From: Morganella morganii
GTDB taxonomy: Bacteria; Pseudomonadota; Gammaproteobacteria; Enterobacterales; Enterobacteriaceae
Assembly: GCF_019242955.1 (NCBI RefSeq)
Contig: NZ_CP066129.1
Location: 2,666,001 to 2,730,000, forward strand
DNA: 64,000 nucleotides
Direction of reading: 5' to 3'
Part shown: piece by piece, positions 8,934 through 17,214 of the stretch
How the letters are laid out: each line of letters opens with the position of its first letter
Numbering within the stretch: the stretch's first letter is position 1
The notes under the pieces: generated by a model
Database searches by the model: none
Told to the model about the DNA's origin: nothing
Seen by the model: only the letters and a program-made list of their open reading frames with translations
Position numbers and translations under genes: made by a program

Positions 8934-9335
8934 TTAATACTCAGAGAGTGCATTGCGGATCTGCTGTGTCAGCACTTTCAGAACCGCGCGTTTGTTGTAA
9001 TCCAGCGCCGGACGGATAAACGGTTTTGCTACCTGTTTCACGGTACCGAACTCCTGCGCCCTGGCTTTCATGTAGTGGTCTTTTGCCGGACCGACAGTGA
9101 CCATCACACCACCGTTAGTCCCTTTGACCCCGGTTGTTTTCAGGGTGATATTTTCCCGCATATGCTTTCCTTTCCCCTTCGGGTCAAATCCGGCATGCTG
9201 CTCCATATCCTCTTTCACAACCTGCATTGCCTCACGACCGGCGGAACGCAGTATTTTGGTTTTCAGCGCGGTTTCGACCTGCTGTAACCGGCGCCCGAGT
9301 TCTTCCAGCCCCGTAACTTCGATTCTGGTTATCAC
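8934..9335 (-). CDS. HK97 gp10-type tail-head joining protein (lambda gpZ position)
   Basis: The 133-aa protein has the start of the HK97 gp10 family (IEVTGLEELGRRL then a helix with RSAGREAM) and a GNI-like basic centre. The family acts at the neck, completing the tail end that joins the head. It overlaps the following DUF3168-type gene by four bases and is followed closely by the tail tube gene. The family assignment is from sequence resemblance and gene order. Confidence 0.85.
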   Translation of the reverse strand: MITRIEVTGLEELGRRLQQVETALKTKILRSAGREAMQVVKEDMEQHAGFDPKGKGKHMRENITLKTTGVKGTNGGVMVTVGPAKDHYMKARAQEFGTVKQVAKPFIRPALDYNKRAVLKVLTQQIRNALSEY

Positions 9336-9721
9336 ACGGCATCCTCCGGATAAGTGATGATGAAATCCCGCATTACCGACCAGCGGACAGTGTTGTTTGT
9401 CAGCTCTTCCCGTTCCTGCTGAAAGCCACCACGCTGCACGGTCTGCACCGGGTAATTACCGATGTAACCATGCTGGATTGGCTCCCAGGCATCACGGATG
9501 GCTTTATCCAGCAGCAGGGCTTTTCCGTAATCATTCAGCACGTGAATACTGATTTGAAAACGCGCCACGATAAGATGAGTGGTGACCATACCGGTGGAAT
9601 ATCGCGGATCACTGATGCGCTGAAAGGTGATACCTTCCTGTGCATCTTTCGGTAATAACAGGGGGAAAACGGGCATTGCGGTGATAGCGGAAAGAGACGA
9701 CTTAAGGTCACTTTCGATCAT
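9332..9721 (-). CDS. Tail completion protein (DUF3168 / gp17-like; lambda gpU position)
   Basis: At 129 residues, with a start like MIESDLKSSLSAITAMPVFP and a conserved internal beta-sheet region (HLIVARFQISIHV), this resembles the DUF3168 tail completion family. Such proteins cap the head-proximal end of the tail tube. The start overlaps the head-tail joining gene by 14 bases and its stop overlaps the gp10-like gene. Confidence 0.82.
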   Translation of the reverse strand: MIESDLKSSLSAITAMPVFPLLLPKDAQEGITFQRISDPRYSTGMVTTHLIVARFQISIHVLNDYGKALLLDKAIRDAWEPIQHGYIGNYPVQTVQRGGFQQEREELTNNTVRWSVMRDFIITYPEDAV

Positions 9722-10034
9722 GTCGTATGTCTGCCTCCGTGGTAATAATCAGCTTTGCAGGGTCGTTACGGTCACAGGCACGGACGGTAAAAAACCGGTT
9801 CTGGTATTCAATCACCCAGTCGATTTGCACATCCGCGCGTGGCCGCGCAGTAAACTGCATGGTTTCGATGACCTGATCCTGCTCTGCTGTCCGGATTTTA
9901 CGGTTGGATATCGCCTCGGCTTTGGCCCACACCGTGATGACTTTCGTCAGTTCGGTACGAGAATCACCAAGATCACCGGTCACTACCTCCGGCCGGTACA
10001 GGGTGATGCGCTTGTTGAGTTCTCCTGCCAGCAT
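9708..10034 (-). CDS. Head-tail joining protein (phage head-tail adaptor family)
   Basis: The 108-residue beta-rich protein begins AGELNKRITLYRPE, characteristic of the SPP1 gp16/HK97 gp9-type head closure family (Phage_H_T_join). It would sit under the portal/connector ring and act as a stopper that retains packaged DNA before tail attachment. It overlaps the next tail completion gene and touches the preceding connector gene at a single base (TAATG). Confidence 0.86.
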   Translation of the reverse strand: MLAGELNKRITLYRPEVVTGDLGDSRTELTKVITVWAKAEAISNRKIRTAEQDQVIETMQFTARPRADVQIDWVIEYQNRFFTVRACDRNDPAKLIITTEADIRHDRK

Positions 10035-10339
10035 TATTTTTCCCTCATTGGTGAAAAACGATAATCACAGAGCAGGTCATAAAAGCCTTGCGGTAACTTT
10101 TTCAGTTCCCGGGTGTCATACCAGAAACCAACCACCAGCATCAGTGTCAGACGGATAACTGGTGTGATATCCATTCCGTCCGGATCACTGCCGGGAACAG
10201 CATCGTCATACAATTTCCGGTTCAGATAGTTTTCTGCTTTTTCTTTTGCCGCAGCAAGATAGCCGAGCAGAAGCGGATCCTCTTCTTCCGTATCAATACG
10301 GCATTGCAGGCGCAGATCTTCAATTGTCGGTAATGGCAT
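10034..10339 (-). CDS. Head-tail connector protein (HK97 gp6-like)
   Basis: This 101-aa helical protein begins with the family signature LRLQCRID followed by acidic residues and a helix ending AENYLNRKLYDD. HK97 gp6 forms a dodecameric ring attached to the portal. The gene lies directly after the major capsid gene, its normal place, and starts the connector-tail series. Confidence 0.88.
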   Translation of the reverse strand: MPLPTIEDLRLQCRIDTEEEDPLLLGYLAAAKEKAENYLNRKLYDDAVPGSDPDGMDITPVIRLTLMLVVGFWYDTRELKKLPQGFYDLLCDYRFSPMREK

Positions 10340-10380
10340 GAAACCTCCGGAAATGGCGGCATTTCTGCCGCCGTGACTGA

Positions 10381-11592
10381 TTACTTCGTACCGGCTGCGG
10401 CTTTCAGTAATTTCACCGCGTTACTGTCCACCATCATGCTGCCGACACGTTTCGTGGTATAGAAGTGTACAAACGGCTTATTAGTGTACGGGTCGCGCAG
10501 CATACGGATACCGATACGATCCAGGATGGTGTAGCAGCGCTTGAAATTACCGAACGCCAGCGGAGCAGCACCGGCAGCCATATCAGCAAACTGCTCATTC
10601 TCTGCAATACCGTAGCCCAGTAATGCGGACGGCTGCCCCAGTTGCAGACCAGGCTGCCACAGGTAGTTGCCCTGGGAATCTTTCAGGGTGCGCACTTTGA
10701 ATAACGTACTGTTATTCATCATAAACTTAGCACCGTTACGGTATGGCTTGCGCAGGGTATAAACCAGCTGCATCACTTCGTCGGCGGTCAGTTCGTCCGG
10801 TTTTTTCAGCAACAGGTGCTGTAACTTGCCCCATTCGCGATCTTTATCGCCTTTATCATCACTGCCGTAAGCCAGCAGCCCTTTCGGTTTTTTGCTGCCG
10901 TCACCGTTGGTGAATGCCGCTTCTTCCTGCTCAGCGAATTCAATTGTCAGTTCATCAGTAATAAACTGCTCAACGTTGAAAAAGGCATCATCCAGCATAG
11001 TTTGGGTCGCCGCCGGATTACCGTAAATCTCACCCCACACCGGTTCAACGATACCGATTTTTGACGTGTTGGTTTCCGGACGGGCATCCGTTTCGCCGAC
11101 CCAGCCACTGCTTGTTCCACCTTTATTCACCAGGCGCTTGTAGCTCGGGGTGCCGACCGGGACAACATTACATTCCTGACGCATAACGACTTCGTCACGC
11201 AGAGCAGAAATAATATTGCGATCCAGTTCTTCCGGTACCGCATAACCTCCGTCCGGATCAGAGCCAATCTGCATCGCTTTCTGTTCCAGTTCAGCCAGGC
11301 CATCGTCTTTACCCTTGCGGACAAAGAGCCCAAATGCGCTTTTGTGTTCGGCGACATCTTTGTTTGCCACACCACCGCCCGGACGTTTCACAGCCGCCAG
11401 CTCTGCTTCCAGTGACGATTTCAGTTCATCCAGCTCGGATAATTTTCCGTTCAGGGTGTCCACCGATTCCGCCAGTTTGCCTTTTTCTGATTCGATGGCA
11501 TCAATACGCTTGTCATTTTTTTTCTGAAACTCTTCAAATGAAGATTTCAGTTCTTTTGCCACTTCGCTTACATCTTTATGATCAACAGCCAT
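10381..11592 (-). CDS. Major capsid protein, HK97 fold
   Basis: The 403-aa protein has the HK97 gp5 plan. An N-terminal coiled-coil scaffolding (delta) domain of about 100 residues is rich in Glu/Lys/Leu. It is followed by the capsid core with VVMRQECNVVPVGT and FVHFYTTKRVGS near the C-terminus. Delta domains are removed by the prohead protease encoded just upstream. A likely cleavage zone is around residues 100-115, but I cannot fix the bond. The absence of a separate scaffold gene agrees with an internal scaffold. Confidence 0.95.
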   Translation of the reverse strand: MAVDHKDVSEVAKELKSSFEEFQKKNDKRIDAIESEKGKLAESVDTLNGKLSELDELKSSLEAELAAVKRPGGGVANKDVAEHKSAFGLFVRKGKDDGLAELEQKAMQIGSDPDGGYAVPEELDRNIISALRDEVVMRQECNVVPVGTPSYKRLVNKGGTSSGWVGETDARPETNTSKIGIVEPVWGEIYGNPAATQTMLDDAFFNVEQFITDELTIEFAEQEEAAFTNGDGSKKPKGLLAYGSDDKGDKDREWGKLQHLLLKKPDELTADEVMQLVYTLRKPYRNGAKFMMNNSTLFKVRTLKDSQGNYLWQPGLQLGQPSALLGYGIAENEQFADMAAGAAPLAFGNFKRCYTILDRIGIRMLRDPYTNKPFVHFYTTKRVGSMMVDSNAVKLLKAAAGTK

Positions 11593-11601
11593 AACAGCCC
11601 C

Positions 11602-12258
11602 TTACTGATTAAAATTAATGGATTTAAGTGTTTCCAGTGCATCTTCCTCTGCGTCACGCAGAGAGAGAGCATGGTAGCCGTCGGCCATAAATGCCTTAGC
11701 CTGTGTCCGCGACAGTCCGACATCACGCAGGACGCGCTCAATACTTTTTTGTGACGGGATGTCACCACGGGCAAATGCAGATTTAACATCACTGACCCGG
11801 GCTTCATCATTGGACGGGAAGGTCACCAGGCTCACTTCCCACAGATCAATTTCTTTCAGGAGAAAAGCACCTTTATTCCGGTCGTACTCCCAGTCTTTCA
11901 GGATGTAGCCAATAGAAAGGCCGGATAATGATCCTGCCTTCAGATGTGCATGAGCCCGTTTAGACAGCGGGTCATCCTCGATAAGTAACCGCCCTTTGAC
12001 ATACAGGCCGGTGTCATCCTCCTGCATTTCGGTATACACACCGACCGGTTCGGAAATCTGGTGCTGCCAGAGCATGGCCGGAAGACTGCCCTTCTCCCGC
12101 CATTCATTCAGTGATGCCTGAAAAGCGCCGGGTACGACAATATCGCTGTAGCTGTCCTTCACGCCGAAAACCGATCCGTACCCTTCAAACTCGCCGGTTT
12201 CAGTGACCGACTTTATTTTCAGCGGTATATCCAGCCGCTGTTTAGTCATCATCGACAT
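11602..12258 (-). CDS. Prohead protease (HK97 gp4-like, S78/U35 family)
   Basis: This 218-aa serine protease should mature the capsid by removing scaffold domains. The family landmarks are visible: EGYGSVFG near the N-terminus, LWQH with the catalytic His around residue 65, and SGLSIGY with the nucleophile Ser around residue 110. The start at 12258 has GAGG nine bases upstream and overlaps the portal stop by 17 bases. It lies between portal and capsid genes, as in HK97. Confidence 0.92.
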   Translation of the reverse strand: MSMMTKQRLDIPLKIKSVTETGEFEGYGSVFGVKDSYSDIVVPGAFQASLNEWREKGSLPAMLWQHQISEPVGVYTEMQEDDTGLYVKGRLLIEDDPLSKRAHAHLKAGSLSGLSIGYILKDWEYDRNKGAFLLKEIDLWEVSLVTFPSNDEARVSDVKSAFARGDIPSQKSIERVLRDVGLSRTQAKAFMADGYHALSLRDAEEDALETLKSINFNQ

Positions 12259-13462
12259 GCTGCTTTTCCTCTTTTTCCGGGGAGCTCTCCGGTTTTGTGG
12301 TCATGTTCATCGGTGTCAGCCAGATATCACCGCCATCACGCGGGTTGAGCTCTTCCAGCTCCCGGCATTCATTGGGCGAATAGATCCCCCAGTTAATACC
12401 GGTGGCATAAGCGTCAAACCGTGACTTCATATCACCGCGCAACAATGCTCCGGTGTTGAATTTTGCGTAAAAAACGCCCTGTTTTGACGGTTTTACCAGC
12501 CCGACATTAATGCGCTGTTCAATGCGGGTGAGGTATGGCACCAGGGAATAGTTAATAAATCCGATCCCGAGGTTTTCAATGTTGTTGAACGTTGCCCGGT
12601 CGGTGTTCTGGATCATGTGCAGCGGAACACGGAAAATACGGCAAATTTCCTCAAGCTGGAATTTGCGGGTTTCAAGAAACTGCGCATCTTCTGATGTCAT
12701 GCTGATTTGCTGCCATTTCAGACCCATCTCAAGGATCATGGGTTTGTGCGCATTCGCCAGCCCCTGATGCCGGTTTTCAAAGTCAGTTTTCAGCCGCTCC
12801 CAGGCATCGTCTTTCAGGTACTGGTCGGTCTGCAGAACGCCACTGGTTACCGCACCGTTCCCGAACAGACGTGAGCCATGCTCCTCCGTTGCCAGCCCCA
12901 GACCGACAGCCTGTTTTGCATACGCGATCGGGCTGAGTCCGGTTAATCCGTCCAGGGTGAAAATCCGTACATGCCAGATATCATCCTGTGTCAGCGTATC
13001 GCGCTTTCCGTCCGGAAAAGTAACCTGATATTCCGGCTCCCACTTACTGTTCAGTTTTGGTGTAACCGAGGACGGTTCCAGCGGCAGCAGCTCCACTACC
13101 TCACCGAGCGCTTTGACTTTATAAGCATAAAAATTGCCACGCAGACACAGACAGGCGATCAGTAATTCCCAGAATTCCTGCGGTGTCATGTAGTTGTTGG
13201 GTTTGGTTGACAGCAGTTTGTTCAGCCGCTCACGTACCGCCCGCCGGTTTCCTCTGTCAAGCTGCTCATAAAGAGAGCACGGCAGCATGCCGACAGATTC
13301 GGCCAGCACACGAACGCAGCTGAATACCGCAGTGAGTTGCATCGCCAGTTGCGGACTGACGCGGCGGCCGGTATAGGTGTCATAGGTCAGACCGATCACT
13401 TCGCTGAGTTCTGATGAACTCATACCCGTATCGGATTTTCTGAATAAACCGGGAAAGAACAT
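12242..13462 (-). CDS. Portal protein, HK97 family
   Basis: The 406-aa protein is an HK97-type portal, the dodecameric ring at the packaging vertex through which DNA enters and leaves. Recognisable phrases are SPQLAMQLTAVFSCVRVLAE near residue 40 and FRVPLHMIQNTDRATFNNIE near residue 280. The start overlaps the stop of the 59-aa gene upstream (TAATG), with GGAGG in that gene as ribosome site. The C-terminus is acidic and Lys-rich and overlaps the protease gene. Confidence 0.95.
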   Translation of the reverse strand: MFFPGLFRKSDTGMSSSELSEVIGLTYDTYTGRRVSPQLAMQLTAVFSCVRVLAESVGMLPCSLYEQLDRGNRRAVRERLNKLLSTKPNNYMTPQEFWELLIACLCLRGNFYAYKVKALGEVVELLPLEPSSVTPKLNSKWEPEYQVTFPDGKRDTLTQDDIWHVRIFTLDGLTGLSPIAYAKQAVGLGLATEEHGSRLFGNGAVTSGVLQTDQYLKDDAWERLKTDFENRHQGLANAHKPMILEMGLKWQQISMTSEDAQFLETRKFQLEEICRIFRVPLHMIQNTDRATFNNIENLGIGFINYSLVPYLTRIEQRINVGLVKPSKQGVFYAKFNTGALLRGDMKSRFDAYATGINWGIYSPNECRELEELNPRDGGDIWLTPMNMTTKPESSPEKEEKQHVDDD

Positions 13463-13641
13463 TATGATCCTCCGTTGTTATTCAGGCTTCCCGCTGATTT
13501 TGATACCAGATATGACCAGAGCAGGCATAAACCGCCGGCAGTGATAAACCCGGCGGCAGGCATCAGCAGCCAGGCACCGAACGCCAGCAGACAGGCACCC
13601 GCAATCCCCACCAGCAGGGCGGTAATAGTCAGTAATTTCAT
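13462..13641 (-). CDS. 59-aa hydrophobic protein between terminase and portal
   Basis: I translated this small frame directly; it starts MKLLTITALLVGIAGACLL and ends SLNNNGGS. Two hydrophobic segments (about residues 5-25 and 30-47) are joined by a short turn with MPAAG, so it should be a membrane hairpin. It begins nine bases after the large terminase gene and overlaps the portal ATG, which places it inside the coupled head operon. Small membrane proteins of unknown function are common at this spot in HK97-type phages. I cannot name a function. Confidence 0.72.
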   Translation of the reverse strand: MKLLTITALLVGIAGACLLAFGAWLLMPAAGFITAGGLCLLWSYLVSKSAGSLNNNGGS

Positions 13642-13650
13642 TGGATTTCC

Positions 13651-15381
13651 TCAGAGTGAGCGTAAGCCCCTGGAAGATAAAACATCGGACAGACTTTGTT
13701 CCTGCTCCCCGCCATTCACCATCTGGCGTGATTTGGCCGTAAACAGCGCGATCGGTCCGTCGATTTTGTTTTCCGGTGTCGATTTATTCGGGAAGATGTT
13801 GTCGTTTTTATCCGGTTTTACGGTCACGTTCGACATCATCCAGGACATCATCGGGTTGTGATCGTGGTGGAATTTGCCGGAATATACATCGGCCTGTACT
13901 GTTTTCATGGATTCAGACATGTTTTTTACCGTCTGCGCCACTTCCACCAGCGGGATCCCCTCTTCCGCCAGGCGGCGGGAGAACTGCACAGCGCTCCACG
14001 GGTCAAACCCGAGTTCACGTACTTCCTCGCCATCACACCACGCCATGATGTCCGACTTGATAATGTCATGATCGATGACCTCACCGTCCGTCAGTTCAAG
14101 ATGCCCGGCAGCCGCCCATTTATGGTACAGTTCCGCAATATGGTTCGGTGCTGTCTCTATCCTGTCTTCCGGAAGCCAGAATTTGCACTTAACATGCACC
14201 TGCCCGCGCGGATCTTCATAAACCTTAATCGCTGCGGCCACGTCGATTTTATTTGCAAGGTCAACACCGACCCAGACCGGGTAATTCTTCAGTTCATCAT
14301 CCGGCGCGTTTTCAGGGCAGTTGTCCCATTTTCCTGAGTCCATCCAGATCGACTCCGCGTTAACCCACATATTGAGGTGTTTGGTCAGAAAGTTAGGCCG
14401 GGCGGCAATCTGCTCTTTGGCTTTTTTCGCCAGGCGGCGCATATCATCAAAGCGTTTACAGACACCCAGCCCCGGATTAGCCTTTATCCAGACAGACTCA
14501 TCGAACGGTTCATCATCTTTATCCAGCGTGTAAATGGCCGCGAAAAAAGTGTCATCCTCCACTACGCCCCGCAGTACCTTGATGGCGTAATCCCGCAGTT
14601 CGTAGCAGATGCCCTCGCGGTTAAATCCCGCTGTGGTGATCGCAAACAGCAGGGATTGCAGGCGGGCACCGGTCCCGGTTTCCAGAACATCCCACACATC
14701 ACGGGTTTTGTGGGCGTGAAGTTCGTCCACAATGCCGCAGTGAATATTCAGGCCATCGAGGTTGTTTGCATCACTGGAAAGCGGTTCAAATTTGGATGCA
14801 GACCGCTCCTGGTAAATCGCCAGCTTATTAAATTCAAACAGGCGGCCGAGTGAACCTTTGGCCTTTTTGATCATGTTTTTCGCATCTTCAAACACGATAC
14901 GGGCCTGGTCACGGGTTGTGGCCGCAGAGTAAACCTCGGCGCCACCCTCACCGTCAGCACCGGTCATGTACAGGCCGATACCGGATGAAAGGGTGGATTT
15001 GGCGTTTTTACGCGCCACTTCGTTATAGGCTGTCCGGAAACGGCGAACCAGTACCGGATCGCCGTCATCATCGTACTGAGCCTCTCCGCTGAGTTCATCA
15101 ACCAGCGGGATCACAAAGCCAAAGATATTAATCAGAATAAAGGTATGCCACGGCATCAGCTCAATCGGCTTACCTGCCAGCGCCCCTTTGACGTGCGGGA
15201 CAAACTGGTAAAAATCCAGAATATGCTGGGCGCGTTCTTCAATGAAAAAGATGTCGCGCTCAGGGCCACGCTCCAAATCATCAAGAAACCGCTGACACGC
15301 CAGGCGTATCAGTTCGCCCGTAACTATTTCTCCGGCAACTACCTGTTCGGCGTACCGGATCCCATCTGCTACGGTTGCCAT
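13651..15381 (-). CDS. Terminase large subunit (HK97 type)
   Basis: The 576-aa protein is the packaging motor, with an N-terminal ATPase and C-terminal nuclease. An atypical Walker A (ARKNAKST, about residue 113) is followed by a Walker B-like GIVDELHAHK (about residue 215). The nuclease half has VGVDLANKIDVAA (about residue 370) and ELGFDPWSA. The length is normal for the family. It is preceded by the small subunit with a three-base gap and followed by the 59-aa gene. Confidence 0.95.
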   Translation of the reverse strand: MATVADGIRYAEQVVAGEIVTGELIRLACQRFLDDLERGPERDIFFIEERAQHILDFYQFVPHVKGALAGKPIELMPWHTFILINIFGFVIPLVDELSGEAQYDDDGDPVLVRRFRTAYNEVARKNAKSTLSSGIGLYMTGADGEGGAEVYSAATTRDQARIVFEDAKNMIKKAKGSLGRLFEFNKLAIYQERSASKFEPLSSDANNLDGLNIHCGIVDELHAHKTRDVWDVLETGTGARLQSLLFAITTAGFNREGICYELRDYAIKVLRGVVEDDTFFAAIYTLDKDDEPFDESVWIKANPGLGVCKRFDDMRRLAKKAKEQIAARPNFLTKHLNMWVNAESIWMDSGKWDNCPENAPDDELKNYPVWVGVDLANKIDVAAAIKVYEDPRGQVHVKCKFWLPEDRIETAPNHIAELYHKWAAAGHLELTDGEVIDHDIIKSDIMAWCDGEEVRELGFDPWSAVQFSRRLAEEGIPLVEVAQTVKNMSESMKTVQADVYSGKFHHDHNPMMSWMMSNVTVKPDKNDNIFPNKSTPENKIDGPIALFTAKSRQMVNGGEQEQSLSDVLSSRGLRSL

Positions 15382-15384
15382 TCA

Positions 15385-15855
15385 TCATTTGCGCTTTTTC
15401 ATAAATGCCTCGAAAGGGTCTTCTTCGGCTGGTGTGTTAATCGTTACCTTCGAGCGGGCTGCCGGAGTCATACCAAATTCACCCAGCATTGCCCGGATCC
15501 GTTTCCAGGCATCGGCTTTCATCGCCGCCACCGGGTGTGCTTTTATCAGCGTGCCGCCTTCGCTTTCAGTGGTGTAGGTATAGCCTTGTTCGTCCAGGGT
15601 ATCGCAGTGCTGCCGGTATTCGGTGTATGCCTCGATCAGCAGTTCCAGCGCCTTGGCATCCATCGTGCTCATCACGCCCATGGCATCGAGTTCTTCCCCG
15701 ATTCGCTTAAACCAGTATTTCCCCTGCTTGGTAAAATGCTTCGGTGTTGGGGGTACCCCTGAAGGTGGTTTCGGTTCTTTTTTATTGATCGGGCGTTTTG
15801 ATGGGTTCCCCTTGATCAAACGCAGGTGCGACGGGGTTTTCGGTGGTCCCGACAT
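15385..15855 (-). CDS. Terminase small subunit (P27 family)
   Basis: This 156-aa protein recognises the packaging site and recruits the large subunit. The N-terminus SGPPKTPSHLRLIKGNPSKRP and the phrase LELLIEAYTEYRQ are typical of the P27 family, and a basic tail ends FMKKRK. It lies between the HNH gene and the large subunit, the usual order in cos-type HK97-like phages. Confidence 0.9.
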   Translation of the reverse strand: MSGPPKTPSHLRLIKGNPSKRPINKKEPKPPSGVPPTPKHFTKQGKYWFKRIGEELDAMGVMSTMDAKALELLIEAYTEYRQHCDTLDEQGYTYTTESEGGTLIKAHPVAAMKADAWKRIRAMLGEFGMTPAARSKVTINTPAEEDPFEAFMKKRK

Positions 15856-16000
15856 AATCGTTTTCTCCTATTGATTCCCATCCGGGTATCCCGGAAAAAA
15901 GTTTTCTAACCTGCGGCGATCTGAAAAGAGGTAAGGCGGCGGTCCTCTGGCCGTGGGCGGCAGGGATTTGACCTCCCCCTCCCCTGTACATTGCTGCGAT

Positions 16001-16354
16001 TCAGCCTCGATTACGTTCTGTTGCCGTCTTCCGGTAGTGGCAGGGCCAGCACAGGCTTTGCAGGTTGCTTTCTGCATCGGTTCCCCCATGCGCTTTGGGT
16101 GTGATGTGGTCGACTGTCTTTGCTTCAGTTGCCCTGCGCTCGCGCAGGCACTGCTGGCACAAGTGTTTATCTCTGCTCAGGACTGCGGTGCGCAACTTAT
16201 CCCACTTGGTACCGTAGCCACGTTCGTGTCTGCTCTTGCCCTGCTGGTGGCTCTCCCAGCCTGTATTCCGGTGCTCTTCGCAGTATCCGCTGCGGTCTGT
16301 TGTTGTCTTTGCGCAGCCTCGCTTGCGGCAGGCGCGGGGGATGCGTGGTGGCAT
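16001..16354 (-). CDS. HNH endonuclease next to terminase
   Basis: The 117-aa protein has a zinc-binding N-terminus (CRKRGCAKTT...GYCEEH) and a C-terminal HNH motif with CQQC, VDHITPKAHGGTD, N-L-Q-S-L and CWPCH. HNH proteins beside terminase genes in HK97-like phages work with the terminase in cos cleavage and packaging. The ATG has GGAGG five bases upstream. A 145-bp gap, probably containing the packaging site, separates it from the small terminase gene; the cos assignment is inference. Confidence 0.92.
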   Translation of the reverse strand: MPPRIPRACRKRGCAKTTTDRSGYCEEHRNTGWESHQQGKSRHERGYGTKWDKLRTAVLSRDKHLCQQCLRERRATEAKTVDHITPKAHGGTDAESNLQSLCWPCHYRKTATERNRG

Positions 16355-16363
16355 AGCACCTCC

Positions 16364-16391
16364 AAATAAAAGCCTCGCTATTTAGCGAGGC
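16364..16391 (-). terminator. Rho-independent terminator between lysis and head genes
   Basis: On the minus strand GCCTCGCT and AGCGAGGC form an eight-pair stem with an AAAT loop, followed by TTTTATTT. It lies just upstream of the HNH gene, so Q-modified late transcripts would have to read through it to reach the head genes. Confidence 0.75.
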
Positions 16392-16586
16392 GAGATACTG
16401 AAAATCTTTAGGTAATCCCATTTACATCTCATATATATCATCACCAGGAAATAACCACCGGAATAACATCATGTCAATGATGTATAGTGGACCGACAATT
16501 TCGTAGTTATTTTTATATTACCCTCTATTATTTATTAATTATAATGCTAAAATTTAAACACCATTTAAAACAAGATACTATTGAAA

Positions 16587-17165
16587 ATGCCACAGACTGA
16601 TACCATTATTTCCATTTTAACTGAAGCAATAAAAAATCCACATATTTTTCAAAAACTACTCAATCTTAATTTATATTTTTACAACCGAAAGCATGAAAAC
16701 CAAATTCGAGACGAAATTAGCCTTGTTATTAATAAAAATTCAAATTATTTAGCTATAACTGAACACCCAAAAAATAAGTATGGTGCAGTAGATTTATCTC
16801 TTTATAAATTGACCAAAGAAGACTCTAGTTTAATTGCTACTATTGAGTTTAAACATCACTACCCAAAAGATTTAGCTATTCCAGCAATACAAAACAGTAT
16901 TATCTCTGACTTAACTCGGAGTGTATCTAATCAAACAAGTCATTTCGTTCACATTATTCAGCAAAGAGTGATGCACAAAAAACCACCTGTTGGTGATGTT
17001 AAATTTTTACAGCGAAACTCAGACGATATAGATAATTATATCCATATTTTAGAAAAACTAGAAAAATTCCCATCTAAATACACAAAAACTCGTCATTCGA
17101 TAACAGTAAAGTCTGAATTTATTACTTCTATTTATACTTTTGATATTTACTCCCTCATAAAATAA
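16587..17165 (+). CDS. AT-rich accessory gene, PD-(D/E)XK nuclease-like protein
   Basis: This ~192-aa frame lies on the plus strand, opposite to all surrounding late genes, and is strikingly AT-rich. I do not recognise a named family. It shows a possible PD-(D/E)XK core: E43 in a helix (IRDEISLVI), D69 in AVDLSLY, then E87-F88-K89 in IATIEFKHHYP between hydrophobic strands. That spacing suits restriction-endonuclease-like folds. Start ATG 16587 is preferred over the TTG at 16581. There is no partner gene and no close promoter that I can call with confidence. It is probably a moron acquired from low-GC DNA; a defence or anti-host role is speculative. Confidence 0.65.
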   Translation: MPQTDTIISILTEAIKNPHIFQKLLNLNLYFYNRKHENQIRDEISLVINKNSNYLAITEHPKNKYGAVDLSLYKLTKEDSSLIATIEFKHHYPKDLAIPAIQNSIISDLTRSVSNQTSHFVHIIQQRVMHKKPPVGDVKFLQRNSDDIDNYIHILEKLEKFPSKYTKTRHSITVKSEFITSIYTFDIYSLIK

Positions 17166-17214
17166 TTTTGATATCCTAATTAAAAATGTATTTTTTAACA
17201 GGGTTTATAGTTAG

